5,313 bases of DNA from Spirochaetes bacterium RBG_16_67_19. GTDB lineage: Bacteria; Spirochaetota; Spirochaetia; SZUA-6; DRHE01. The notes beneath the pieces were generated by a model. It saw only the letters and a program-made list of their open reading frames with translations, did not search any database and was not told the origin of the DNA. Positions 1 to 5,313 of this stretch are shown piece after piece. A program made the position numbers and the translations under genes. How positions within the stretch are numbered: the stretch's first letter is position 1; each line of letters starts with the position of its first letter. Location: NCBI GenBank assembly GCA_001829505.1, contig MIBK01000155.1:2275-7587 (forward strand), read 5' to 3'.

Positions 1-38
1 GGCAAGGAAGCACTTTCACCATCTTCCTGCCCGGGTAG
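1..38 (+). CDS. C-terminal end of a sensor histidine kinase (partial, 5' end outside window)
   Basis: Read in the frame beginning at base 3, the first codons give QGSTFTIFLPG followed by TAG at 36-38. A Gly-Ser-Thr-Phe-Thr-hydrophobic-Leu-Pro run just before the stop is the usual last beta strand of a HATPase_c domain (the 'GxGSTFTIYLP' ending of histidine kinases). Only eleven residues are visible, so the family call rests on this ending alone. It is supported by the kinase-rich neighbourhood. Nothing can be said about its sensor domains. It lies on the same strand as everything downstream, but the 198-nt gap after it suggests the following genes may have their own transcription or translation control. 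Confidence 0.6.
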   Translation, partial: QGSTFTIFLPG

Positions 39-121
39 TACCGGATTCCTACGCGCCGGCCGCAGGACGAATGTTAAATTGTTCATACGGCGCGGCGGCT
101 AGGCGGTGGCGGCTGCGCCGG

Positions 122-140
122 CGGGCTGGGTGCCAGCCCG
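122..140 (+). terminator. GC-rich hairpin, possible terminator-like structure without a T-tract
   Basis: CGGGCTGG (122-129) and CCAGCCCG (133-140) form a perfect 8-bp stem with a 3-nt loop (GTG). It lies about 85 nt after the stop of the upstream kinase. The following bases (TCAGCATCTG) contain no T-run, so it is not a canonical intrinsic terminator. It could be a transcript-end stabilising hairpin, part of a leader structure, or a palindromic protein-binding site. The pairing is certain; the function is not. Confidence 0.3.
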
Positions 141-174
141 TCAGCATCTGGTCCCAGGAGCATCTGAGGGGGAC

Positions 175-246
175 ATGACCTACCAAAACTTACCAGGGCT
201 CAACAGGCCTCCCACGCCGGGAGGCAATTTTGGCTTATGCACATGA
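175..246 (+). CDS. Possible 23-residue leader peptide (upstream ORF) overlapping the kinase start
   Basis: An ATG at 175 is preceded by GAGGGGGAC (166-174), a strong purine-rich ribosome site like the one before the HD-GYP gene. It opens a frame encoding MTYQNLPGLNRPPTPGGNFG and three more residues, ending at TGA 244-246. The peptide has no recognisable family, signal sequence or membrane segment. Its stop lies just past the kinase ATG at 237, in a different frame, so translation of the two could be coupled. The ribosome would have to cross the hairpin at 207-225, which lies within codons 11-17, including a Pro-Pro-Thr-Pro stretch of a kind that can slow ribosomes. This may be a regulatory leader ORF, or a chance ORF. 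It could also mark an older 5' part of the kinase gene now out of frame. A 23-codon ORF is weak evidence by itself. Confidence 0.3.
   Translation: MTYQNLPGLNRPPTPGGNFGLCT
207..225 (+). promoter_or_regulatory. Hairpin that pairs away the kinase Shine-Dalgarno
   Basis: GCCTCCC (207-213) and GGGAGGC (219-225) are perfectly complementary and enclose a 5-nt loop (ACGCC). The 3' arm contains GGGAGG (219-224), the only good ribosome site upstream of the kinase ATG at 237, so the folded RNA would hide it. AATTTT follows the stem, giving it some resemblance to a short intrinsic terminator. Together with the leader ORF that runs through it, the layout suggests translational attenuation or coupling. 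The base pairing is visible; the regulatory role is inferred. Confidence 0.4.
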
Positions 247-1820
247 AATCGCTTGAAGGCCGGATTCCCCGATCCGCCCGCCTCTCGTACACACGATCGA
301 CGGCCTGGCAGCGGCTGCGCGAATCCGAGGTCCGTTTCCGCACGCTGGCCGAGGCTTCACAGGCCGGCGTCTACATCGTGCTGGACCGCCAGTACGATTA
401 TGTAAATCCAGCTTACGCCAAGATGCTTGGGTACACCCCGGAGGAGATGATCCACACCTTCGACATCGTGGATCTCGCGCACCGGGAGGATCGGGAGCGG
501 GCCGCACTGAATCTCGGCCGGCGACTGGGGGGTGGGCTGGATTCCGTCGGCACGCCCTATCGATTGCTGCATAAGGATGGTTCGGCGGTGTACGTTGAGG
601 CGCTCAGCCGACTGGTGACGATCGGCGGCCGCTGGGCCATGATCGGCACGGTGGTGGATGTCACGGCCCGGGTGGAGACTGAGGCCAGGCTCCAGCAGCG
701 GACCGATGATCTGGCCCTGCTGAACATGCTGCACGAATCGATCAACCAGGGCCAGGGCCTGGAAAGCATCATTCCGCAGCTGGCGTCGGAAGTCAAGCGC
801 CTCTTCGAGTGCGAGAACGCTACGGTCTACCTGGTCAATGAGGCCGGCGACCAGCTGGAGATGGCCGAGCTGAGCTACTCCCCCTCGACCCTGGGGCGGA
901 TCGAATCAATTCTGCACGATCGCATCCCCAGAGTCGCACTGCCCCTCGAGCTCGGGGGCATCCATGCGGAGGCACTGCGGGGCGGCAAGCCGAAGCTGAT
1001 CCAGGATCCCGAGACCATCCGCCGCATGATGACGGAGCATGCGCACCACAGCCCGTTCCGCCGGCTGATCCCTGCCCTGGTCGGCGCCCTGAACATCACC
1101 TCGGTGCTGCTGGTCCCCTTCGTACTGGAGGACCAGCCGGTCGGGCTGCTGAGCGTCTCCACGCTCAAGGCCCTGGGTGAGGAGGAACTCAGCAGGCTGG
1201 AAGCCATCGCCGGATCGATCTCGGTCGCCATCATGCGTAAGCGGACAGAGGACCGGATGCGACGGCTGAATGAGGAGCTGGAGGAGCGGGTGCGGGCCCG
1301 CACCCAGGCCCTGGAGACCGCCAACCGCGAGTTGGAGGCCTTCTCCTACTCGGTATCGCACGACCTGCGGGCGCCGCTGCGGGCCATTGACGGCTTCTCG
1401 CGCATCCTGGCGGAGGAGCACGCAGCCCAGCTCCCTGCCGAGGGGATTCGTTACTTGGCGCTCGTGCGCGACAGTACCAAGCGGATGGGCAGGCTGATCG
1501 ATGATCTGCTCGCCTTCGCCCGGATCACGCGCCAGCCGTTGGCCACCCATCCGGTAGATCCGGACAAGGTCGCAAGGGCCGCCGTGCGGGAGCTGGTGGC
1601 GGAGACGGGGAATGGGAAAGCCCAGGTCGAGATCGGCACACTCCCGCCTGCCACGGCCGACCCCGGACTGCTCAAGGTGGTGATGATCAATCTATTGGGC
1701 AATGCGCTCAAGTTCACCCGCCACGAACCCGATCCCCGAGTTGAAGTCGGAAGCTTGCAGCGAAGCGATCAGACAGTCTACTTCGTGCGCGACAACGGGG
1801 TCGGGTTTGACATGCAGTAA
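237..1820 (+). CDS. PAS-GAF sensor histidine kinase, truncated by an in-frame TAA
   Basis: This is a cytoplasmic sensor kinase expected to autophosphorylate on His and pass the phosphate to a receiver; no membrane segment or signal peptide is seen. Domain order is PAS (about 28-150, opening LRESEVRFRTLAEAS and closing GTVVDVTARVE), GAF (about 158-335), a charged coiled coil (336-368, LNEELEERVRARTQALE), HisKA with phosphoacceptor H375 in YSVSHDLRAPLR, then HATPase_c with N-box N485/N489 (NLLGNALKFT) and G1 box DNGVGFD at 519-525. Translation stops at codon 528, before the F and G2 boxes, which are found in the same frame just downstream. The 527-residue product should bind ATP poorly or not at all unless the stop is bypassed. 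The catalytic half resembles bacteriophytochrome-type kinases, which fits the Rcp1-like regulator next door, but there is no PHY domain and no recognisable bilin-pocket motif. ATG 237 has GGGAGG 12 nt upstream; ATG 243 is also possible. An in-frame TGA at 165-167 limits extension. The signal sensed is unknown. Confidence 0.85.
   Translation: MHMKSLEGRIPRSARLSYTRSTAWQRLRESEVRFRTLAEASQAGVYIVLDRQYDYVNPAYAKMLGYTPEEMIHTFDIVDLAHREDRERAALNLGRRLGGGLDSVGTPYRLLHKDGSAVYVEALSRLVTIGGRWAMIGTVVDVTARVETEARLQQRTDDLALLNMLHESINQGQGLESIIPQLASEVKRLFECENATVYLVNEAGDQLEMAELSYSPSTLGRIESILHDRIPRVALPLELGGIHAEALRGGKPKLIQDPETIRRMMTEHAHHSPFRRLIPALVGALNITSVLLVPFVLEDQPVGLLSVSTLKALGEEELSRLEAIAGSISVAIMRKRTEDRMRRLNEELEERVRARTQALETANRELEAFSYSVSHDLRAPLRAIDGFSRILAEEHAAQLPAEGIRYLALVRDSTKRMGRLIDDLLAFARITRQPLATHPVDPDKVARAAVRELVAETGNGKAQVEIGTLPPATADPGLLKVVMINLLGNALKFTRHEPDPRVEVGSLQRSDQTVYFVRDNGVGFDMQ
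1288..1305. repeat. Perfect 18-bp palindrome inside the kinase gene
   Basis: GGGTGCGGG is followed immediately by its own reverse complement CCCGCACCC. As RNA this could fold into a 7-bp stem with a GGCC loop. It encodes the coiled-coil segment ERVRARTQ, a common sequence in this kinase type, so the palindrome is most likely a by-product of Arg/Ala codon choice in GC-rich DNA. Confidence 0.35.
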
Positions 1821-2003
1821 GCCGACAAGCTGTTCGGGGTCTTTCAGAGACTGCACTCCGAGAGGGAGTTTGAGGGGACGGGGGTAGGGCTGGCGACCGT
1901 GCAGCGCATCATCCACCGGCACGGCGGAGACATCTGGGCCGAGGCCGAGGTGGATGGCGGAGCGACTTTCTTCTTCACCCTGGGAGATGGCAAACATGAG
2001 TGA
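1821..2003 (+). pseudogene. In-frame remnant: last 60 codons of the kinase ATPase domain after the TAA
   Basis: Reading straight on from the TAA in the same frame gives [12 protein letters not shown], then [19 protein letters not shown], then WAEAEV and [12 protein letters not shown], ending at TGA 2001-2003. These are the F box, the G2 box (GTGVGLA) and the final beta strands of HATPase_c, exactly what the preceding ORF lacks. There is no second stop or frameshift in the 60 codons, and conservation looks intact, so the disruption is recent, an assembly or sequencing error, or bypassed in the cell. The restored kinase would be 588 codons long. Its end overlaps the next gene's start by 8 nt (1996-2003), as expected for a translationally coupled kinase/regulator pair. 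I see no ribosome site that would let this fragment be made separately. Confidence 0.85.
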
Positions 2004-2433
2004 GGCGCCCGAGATCTTGCTGGTCGAGGATAACCCGCACGATGAAGAGCTGACCCTGCACGCGCTCAAGCAGCACAAACTGGCCAACCGCATCCACGTC
2101 GTGCGCGACGGTGCCGAGGCACTGGACTACATCTTCGGCGACGGCAAGCACGCCGGGCGGGAGCAGAAGGTCCATCCCCGGCTAGTGCTGCTGGATCTCA
2201 AACTGCCCAAGGTGGACGGCCTGGAGGTTCTCAGGCGGATGAAGGAGGACCCCGAGACCCGCCGCATCCCGGTGGTCATGCTGACCTCCTCCCGGGAGGA
2301 GCGCGATGTCATCGCCAGCTACGACAGCGGGGTGAACAGCTACATCACCAAGCCGGTCGACTTCGAGCAGTTTACGGAGGCGGTCAAGCAGCTGGGGCTG
2401 TACTGGCTGCTGCTCAATGAGCCGCCTGTGTAG
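1996..2433 (+). CDS. Single-domain response regulator, Rcp1/CheY-like
   Basis: A 145-residue protein made of one receiver domain and no output domain. It is expected to act as a soluble phosphate acceptor or shuttle for a histidine kinase. Visible receiver residues are the acidic pair E11/D12 ([10 protein letters not shown]), phosphoacceptor D67 ([12 protein letters not shown]), T97 (VMLTSS) and K119 (YITKPVDF). The insert around DYIFGDGKH and the C-terminal [19 protein letters not shown] are typical of the Rcp1 family, the regulators that partner phytochrome-type kinases. ATG 1996 is chosen because it begins right before the domain, GGGAG (1982-1986) lies 9 nt upstream, and it overlaps the restored kinase end. 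The in-frame ATGs at 1954 and 1987 would add residues that merely re-read kinase sequence, and 1987 sits directly on the ribosome site. The obvious partner is the upstream PAS-GAF kinase, which is disrupted here, so another kinase may drive it. Confidence 0.92.
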   Translation: MSEAPEILLVEDNPHDEELTLHALKQHKLANRIHVVRDGAEALDYIFGDGKHAGREQKVHPRLVLLDLKLPKVDGLEVLRRMKEDPETRRIPVVMLTSSREERDVIASYDSGVNSYITKPVDFEQFTEAVKQLGLYWLLLNEPPV

Positions 2434-2444
2434 ACTTTGAAGAT

Positions 2445-2451
2445 GAGGGGG
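2445..2451 (+). promoter_or_regulatory. Ribosome binding site of the HD-GYP gene
   Basis: GAGGGGG ends 5 nt before ATG 2457, within the 23-nt gap after the response-regulator stop. It fixes the start of the HD-GYP gene, which also coincides with the beginning of the receiver domain. I see no terminator or promoter in the gap, so the two genes are probably co-transcribed. Confidence 0.65.
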
Positions 2452-2456
2452 CAAGC

Positions 2457-4010
2457 ATGCCGCGAACGCTCAAGATCTTGATCCTTGAAGACAACCAGGC
2501 CGACGCCGAACTGGTGGCGCGCGAGCTGAGCCGCGCCGGTTTCCAGTTCGAGTTGCGCCGGGCCGCCAACCAGTCGGAGTACCTGGCGCATCTGGAACAG
2601 CCGCCGGATCTGATCCTGGCCGACTATACGCTGCCCTCCTTCAATGCGCTGCAGGCGTTGAAGGCGCTGCAGCAGCGTGAGCTGGACCTGCCCTTGATCG
2701 TGATCACCGGCAGCGTGAGCGAGGAAGCGGCGGTGGAATGCATGCGGCTGGGCGCGGCGGACTACCTGCTCAAGGATCGTCTGACTCGGCTGGGAGGGTC
2801 GGTGCGGCAGGCCTTGGAGAAGAAGCAGCTGCGGGAGGATCAGCGCCGAGATCGCGCCGCCCTGCTGCAAAGCATCGATCGTCTGAGTACGCTGCGGGCG
2901 ATCGACATGATCATCACGGCCAGCCTGGATCCTCGCGTCACCTTCGAGGTCATCCTGGACCGGGTGACGTTCACCCTGGGAGCGGACGCGGCGGCCATCC
3001 TGCCCTACGACAGGAACACCCGCATCCTGAAGCACGCCGCCAGCCGTGGATTTCACCGGGGCGACCTGTCGCACGCCCTGGTACCGCTGGGGGAAGGACT
3101 GGCCGGCCGGGTGGCCAGAGATCGGCAGAGCGTCGGCATCGTCAACCTGGCGGAGGACGCGAACGGCGTTCAGCGGCCGGAGCTGGAGGCCGAAGGCTTC
3201 GTATCCTACTTTGCCGCGCCGCTGCTGGCGCGTGGAACCGTCAATGGAGTGCTGGAAATCTTTCATCGCAGCCAGTTCCGCCCCGATCGGGATTGGGTGG
3301 AGTTCCTGGAAGCCTTGGCTGCCCAGGCCGCCATCGCCATCGACAATGCCACGTTGTTCGAAGAGTTGCACCGCTCCAACCTGGATCTGATCGAGTCGTA
3401 CGACACGACGCTGGAGGGCTGGGTAAAAGCCCTGGACCTGCGCGACCAGGAGACCGAGGGTCACACCCAGCGTGTCACCCAGATGACCGTGACCTTGGCC
3501 CGCCGCATGGGGATTCGCGAGATTGACCTGGAGCACATCCGGCGCGGCGCGCTGCTGCACGACATCGGGAAGATGGCCATTTCCGATAGCGTGCTGCGCA
3601 AGCCGGGCCCGTTGACCGAAGAGGAGTGGGAGGCCATGCGCCGCCACCCGGTGTACGCCATGGAATGGCTGGCCCCGATTGCTTACTTGCGCCTGGCATT
3701 GGAGATCCCCTACTGCCACCACGAGAAATGGGACGGCACCGGATACCCGCGCGGCTTGAAGGGGGAGCAGATTCCGCGGGCGGCGCGCATCTTCGCGGCG
3801 GTGGATGTCTGGGATGCTCTGACCTCCAATCGTCCCTATCGACCGGCCTGGCCGGCGTCCAAGGCTGCAGCCTACGTGCAGGAACAGCGCGGCCAGCACT
3901 TCGACCCCGAGGTGGTGGATGCTTTCCTGGAGATTCGGGACCTCTGGATGCAGGCCGCCGAGCCGGCTCCGACCCACGCCGGCGGCATCCAGGCCTCCTG
4001 GGGCGCGTAG
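2457..4010 (+). CDS. REC-GAF-HD-GYP response regulator, probable cyclic-di-GMP phosphodiesterase
   Basis: A 517-residue cytoplasmic protein expected to hydrolyse the second messenger c-di-GMP under control of phosphorylation and a GAF-sensed signal. The receiver (1-120) carries E11/D12, phosphoacceptor D56 (LILADYTLPS), T84 and K106 (YLLKDRL). A charged helix (about 118-145) leads to a GAF domain (about 148-300, ending AIAIDNATLFEELHR). The HD-GYP domain spans about 315-495. Its expected metal ligands are present: E332, H336 (TEGHTQRV), H368/D369 (LLHDIGK), H397 (RRHPVYA), H421/H422 and D450. The signature HHEKWDGTGYP is intact at 421-431, as is DALTSNRPYR, so it looks catalytically competent. 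E332, four residues before H336, matches the Glu found in HD-GYP enzymes with a three-metal site; that is inference from alignment. The last 20 or so residues look disordered. No GGDEF cyclase is present nearby. Its receiver is a close paralogue of that in the next protein. Confidence 0.93.
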   Translation: MPRTLKILILEDNQADAELVARELSRAGFQFELRRAANQSEYLAHLEQPPDLILADYTLPSFNALQALKALQQRELDLPLIVITGSVSEEAAVECMRLGAADYLLKDRLTRLGGSVRQALEKKQLREDQRRDRAALLQSIDRLSTLRAIDMIITASLDPRVTFEVILDRVTFTLGADAAAILPYDRNTRILKHAASRGFHRGDLSHALVPLGEGLAGRVARDRQSVGIVNLAEDANGVQRPELEAEGFVSYFAAPLLARGTVNGVLEIFHRSQFRPDRDWVEFLEALAAQAAIAIDNATLFEELHRSNLDLIESYDTTLEGWVKALDLRDQETEGHTQRVTQMTVTLARRMGIREIDLEHIRRGALLHDIGKMAISDSVLRKPGPLTEEEWEAMRRHPVYAMEWLAPIAYLRLALEIPYCHHEKWDGTGYPRGLKGEQIPRAARIFAAVDVWDALTSNRPYRPAWPASKAAAYVQEQRGQHFDPEVVDAFLEIRDLWMQAAEPAPTHAGGIQASWGA

Positions 4011-4014
4011 GGGG
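4009..4014 (+). promoter_or_regulatory. Ribosome binding site of the last kinase, overlapping the HD-GYP stop
   Basis: AGGGGG begins inside the TAG stop of the HD-GYP gene (4008-4010) and ends 5 nt before ATG 4020. The stop and the ribosome site share bases, so a terminating ribosome could reinitiate on the next gene. This supports translational coupling and one transcript. Confidence 0.55.
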
Positions 4015-4019
4015 CCGGC

Positions 4020-5313
4020 ATGCCCGAACAGCTGCGCGTACTAATGCTGGAGGACAACCAGCAGGACGCGGAGCTCATCGCCCAGGAACTGCGCCGCGCC
4101 GGCTATGAGTTGCTGCTGGGCCGGGTCGATTCGGAGGCCGGCTTCCTGGCCAGCCTGGAGCAGCCGCTCGACCTCATCCTGGCCGATTACTCCCTGGCCC
4201 AGTACGATGCGTTTCGGGCCCTGATCGCCCTGCAGCACCGCGGCCTGGATATCCCCTTCATCGTCGTCACCGGCGGTTTCGAGGAGCTGGCCATCCGCTG
4301 CCTGAAGCAGGGCGCGGCGGACTACCTGATCAAAGATCGGCTGGTACGCCTGGGCTCTGCCGTGCGCCAGGCCCTGGAAGAGCGGGCGCTGCGGGAGCAG
4401 AAGCGAGGGGCCGACGAAGCGCTGCGCGAGAGCGAAGAGCGCTACCGGTCGCTCTTTGAAGACTCGCGGGATCCGGTAATGATCATCGGACCGGCGGGGG
4501 AGTTGGTTGATTTCAACTTCACCACGCTGCTGCTGTTTGAATACACCCGCGAGGAGATGCTGGCGCTCCGAATCCGGCAGATCTGCGTCGATCCGCAGCA
4601 GGCCGACGAATTGCAGCGAGCGATCGAGGAATCCGGGGCGGTACGCAACTTTGAGATCAGGCTGCGCAAGAAAGGCGGAGAGGCGATGGAATGCCTGGTG
4701 ACCGCCAGCGCCCGCCAGGGGCCCGGCGGATCCGTCATAGGGTATCAGGGTTTTTTCCGCGACGTCACCGAGCGTGTTCGGGCCGAACGCCAGGCGCAGG
4801 AGCAAGACCGGCTGGCGGCGGTCGGTCAACTGGCGGCCGGAATCGCCCATGATTTCAACAACATCCTGGGCACGATTGGGTTGTACGCCGAACTGCTGCG
4901 CAGAAACGAGAAGCTGCCACAGAGCGATCAAGAGCGGATCGACACCATCATTCGACAGACCCACCGCGGAGCGGCCCTGACCGGACAGGTGTTGGACTTC
5001 AGCCGGCGCTCGGTCATGGAGATGCACTCCTTCGACCTCAAAGCCTTCGTGTATGAAATCCAGGAAATGCTGTCCCGCACGCTGCCGGAGTCCATTCGTT
5101 TGGATTTCCAGTACGAGGGGGAGAGCTTCACCGTCGAGGCCGACCCAACCCGCATTCAGCAGATGGTGATGAACCTGGCGCTCAATGGGCGCGATGCCAT
5201 GCCGCAGGGCGGCGATCTGTCTATCCACCTGTCCCGCTTCAGCCTGGCTCCCGGGCAGACGCCTCCGGCGGCCGGACTGGGCACCGGAGAGTGGATCGCA
5301 ATGCGGCTGGCTG
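4020..5313 (+). CDS. REC-PAS histidine kinase with N-terminal receiver (partial, 3' end outside window)
   Basis: The frame from ATG 4020 is open to the window end (431 codons visible). Domain order: receiver (1-120) with E11/D12, D56 (LILADYSL), T84 and K105 (YLIKDRL); a charged helical linker (about 119-140); PAS (about 138-250, SEERYRSLFEDS to FFRDVTERVR); HisKA with H277 in the box GIAHDFNNILG; and the start of HATPase_c with N-box N385/N389 (NLALNGRDAMPQGG). The G boxes lie beyond the window, and more domains could follow. The AHDFNN phosphoacceptor type is common in kinases with PAS sensors. Phosphate on the N-terminal receiver may regulate the kinase, or the protein may take part in a relay. 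ATG 4020 is chosen because of the AGGGGG ribosome site and the match with the start of the paralogous receiver upstream. The N-box has Gly where most relatives have Ala (NxRDAM), a mild change. Confidence 0.9.
   Translation, partial: MPEQLRVLMLEDNQQDAELIAQELRRAGYELLLGRVDSEAGFLASLEQPLDLILADYSLAQYDAFRALIALQHRGLDIPFIVVTGGFEELAIRCLKQGAADYLIKDRLVRLGSAVRQALEERALREQKRGADEALRESEERYRSLFEDSRDPVMIIGPAGELVDFNFTTLLLFEYTREEMLALRIRQICVDPQQADELQRAIEESGAVRNFEIRLRKKGGEAMECLVTASARQGPGGSVIGYQGFFRDVTERVRAERQAQEQDRLAAVGQLAAGIAHDFNNILGTIGLYAELLRRNEKLPQSDQERIDTIIRQTHRGAALTGQVLDFSRRSVMEMHSFDLKAFVYEIQEMLSRTLPESIRLDFQYEGESFTVEADPTRIQQMVMNLALNGRDAMPQGGDLSIHLSRFSLAPGQTPPAAGLGTGEWIAMRLA

Larger units (their letters stand above)
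39..236 (+). other. Intergenic region between two kinase genes
   Basis: This is the longest non-coding stretch in the window (198 nt). Its first part is very GC-rich apart from one AT-rich patch around 70-88 (ATGTTAAATTGTTCATAC), the most promoter-like spot, although I cannot fit a convincing -35/-10 pair to it. It is followed by a compact GC hairpin (122-140), a possible 23-codon leader ORF (175-246) and a second hairpin (207-225) that includes the ribosome site of the next gene. The downstream operon could therefore start here, but this is inferred from layout only. Confidence 0.5.

Noticed and set aside
70..105. A sigma-70-type promoter in the AT-rich patch (TTGTTC as -35 with a -10 near 97-102)
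   Set aside because: The downstream hexamer is GC-rich and matches TATAAT poorly; the patch is noted in the intergenic entry but no promoter is claimed.
705..1240. A bilin-binding phytochrome GAF domain in the first kinase
   Set aside because: No PHY domain follows, and I find no phytochrome-like SDIP segment or clear chromophore Cys, so only the catalytic half is phytochrome-like.
906..1550. A 214-codon minus-strand frame opposite the first kinase
   Set aside because: No family resemblance and no ribosome site; it is the complement of the conserved GAF/HisKA coding sequence.
1954..1995. An upstream start (ATG 1954 or 1987) for the response regulator
   Set aside because: The added residues re-read the kinase C-terminus in another frame, and the best ribosome site (1982-1986) is correctly placed only for ATG 1996.
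2340..3977. A 545-codon open frame on the minus strand opposite the HD-GYP gene
   Set aside because: Its translation is rich in Gln, Arg, His and Gly with no recognisable domain, and it mirrors a clear conserved gene. Long antisense frames are common in GC-rich coding DNA.
4041..5228. A 395-codon open frame on the minus strand opposite the last kinase
   Set aside because: Same compositional signature and no domain; the + strand encodes a well-conserved receiver, PAS and HisKA protein.
1..5313. Mobile element, CRISPR array, tRNA or rRNA
   Set aside because: I saw no transposase or integrase coding sequence, regularly spaced repeats, cloverleaf or rRNA-like stretch.

Overview
This is a GC-rich window, by eye in the low-to-mid 60s percent. 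All real genes are on the + strand and tightly packed, and everything in it is bacterial signal transduction. The receiver/GAF/HD-GYP and receiver/PAS/kinase architectures, and the wording of the last kinase (AHDFNNIL phosphoacceptor box, FSRRSVM segment, ADPTRIQQMVMNLAL N-box), remind me most of Chloroflexota (Anaerolineae-like) or a similar environmental bacterium. That placement is an inference from family resemblance; the window has no taxonomic marker.

Layout. Bases 1-38 are the last codons of an upstream histidine kinase (ending GSTFTIFLPG, stop TAG). Bases 39-236 are the only real intergenic gap. It holds an 8-bp GC hairpin (122-140), a possible 23-codon leader ORF (175-246) with its own Shine-Dalgarno, and a 7-bp hairpin (207-225) whose 3' arm is the Shine-Dalgarno of the next gene. 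From 237 comes a PAS-GAF-HisKA-HATPase sensor kinase. It is interrupted by an in-frame TAA (1818-1820) at the position where relatives normally carry Tyr in the '(Y)[12 protein letters not shown]' block. The same frame runs on without another stop to TGA at 2001-2003 and still encodes the lost F and G2 boxes of the ATPase domain. That restored end overlaps the start of the next gene, an Rcp1-type single-domain response regulator (1996-2433). Then follow a REC-GAF-HD-GYP cyclic-di-GMP phosphodiesterase (2457-4010) and, 9 nt later, a REC-PAS-HisKA-HATPase kinase (from 4020) cut off by the window end.

How the parts fit. The region from 237 to the end reads as one operon: overlaps or gaps of 9-23 nt, each gene with its own purine-rich ribosome site. 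A plausible circuit is that the PAS-GAF kinase phosphorylates the stand-alone Rcp1-like receiver and possibly the receivers of the two following proteins, with c-di-GMP hydrolysis by the HD-GYP domain as one output. The receivers of the last two proteins are clear paralogues, so the pair probably arose by domain duplication and may share a phosphodonor. The most notable points are the disrupted first kinase and the leader-ORF/hairpin arrangement before it. I see no mobile element, tRNA, rRNA or CRISPR array.
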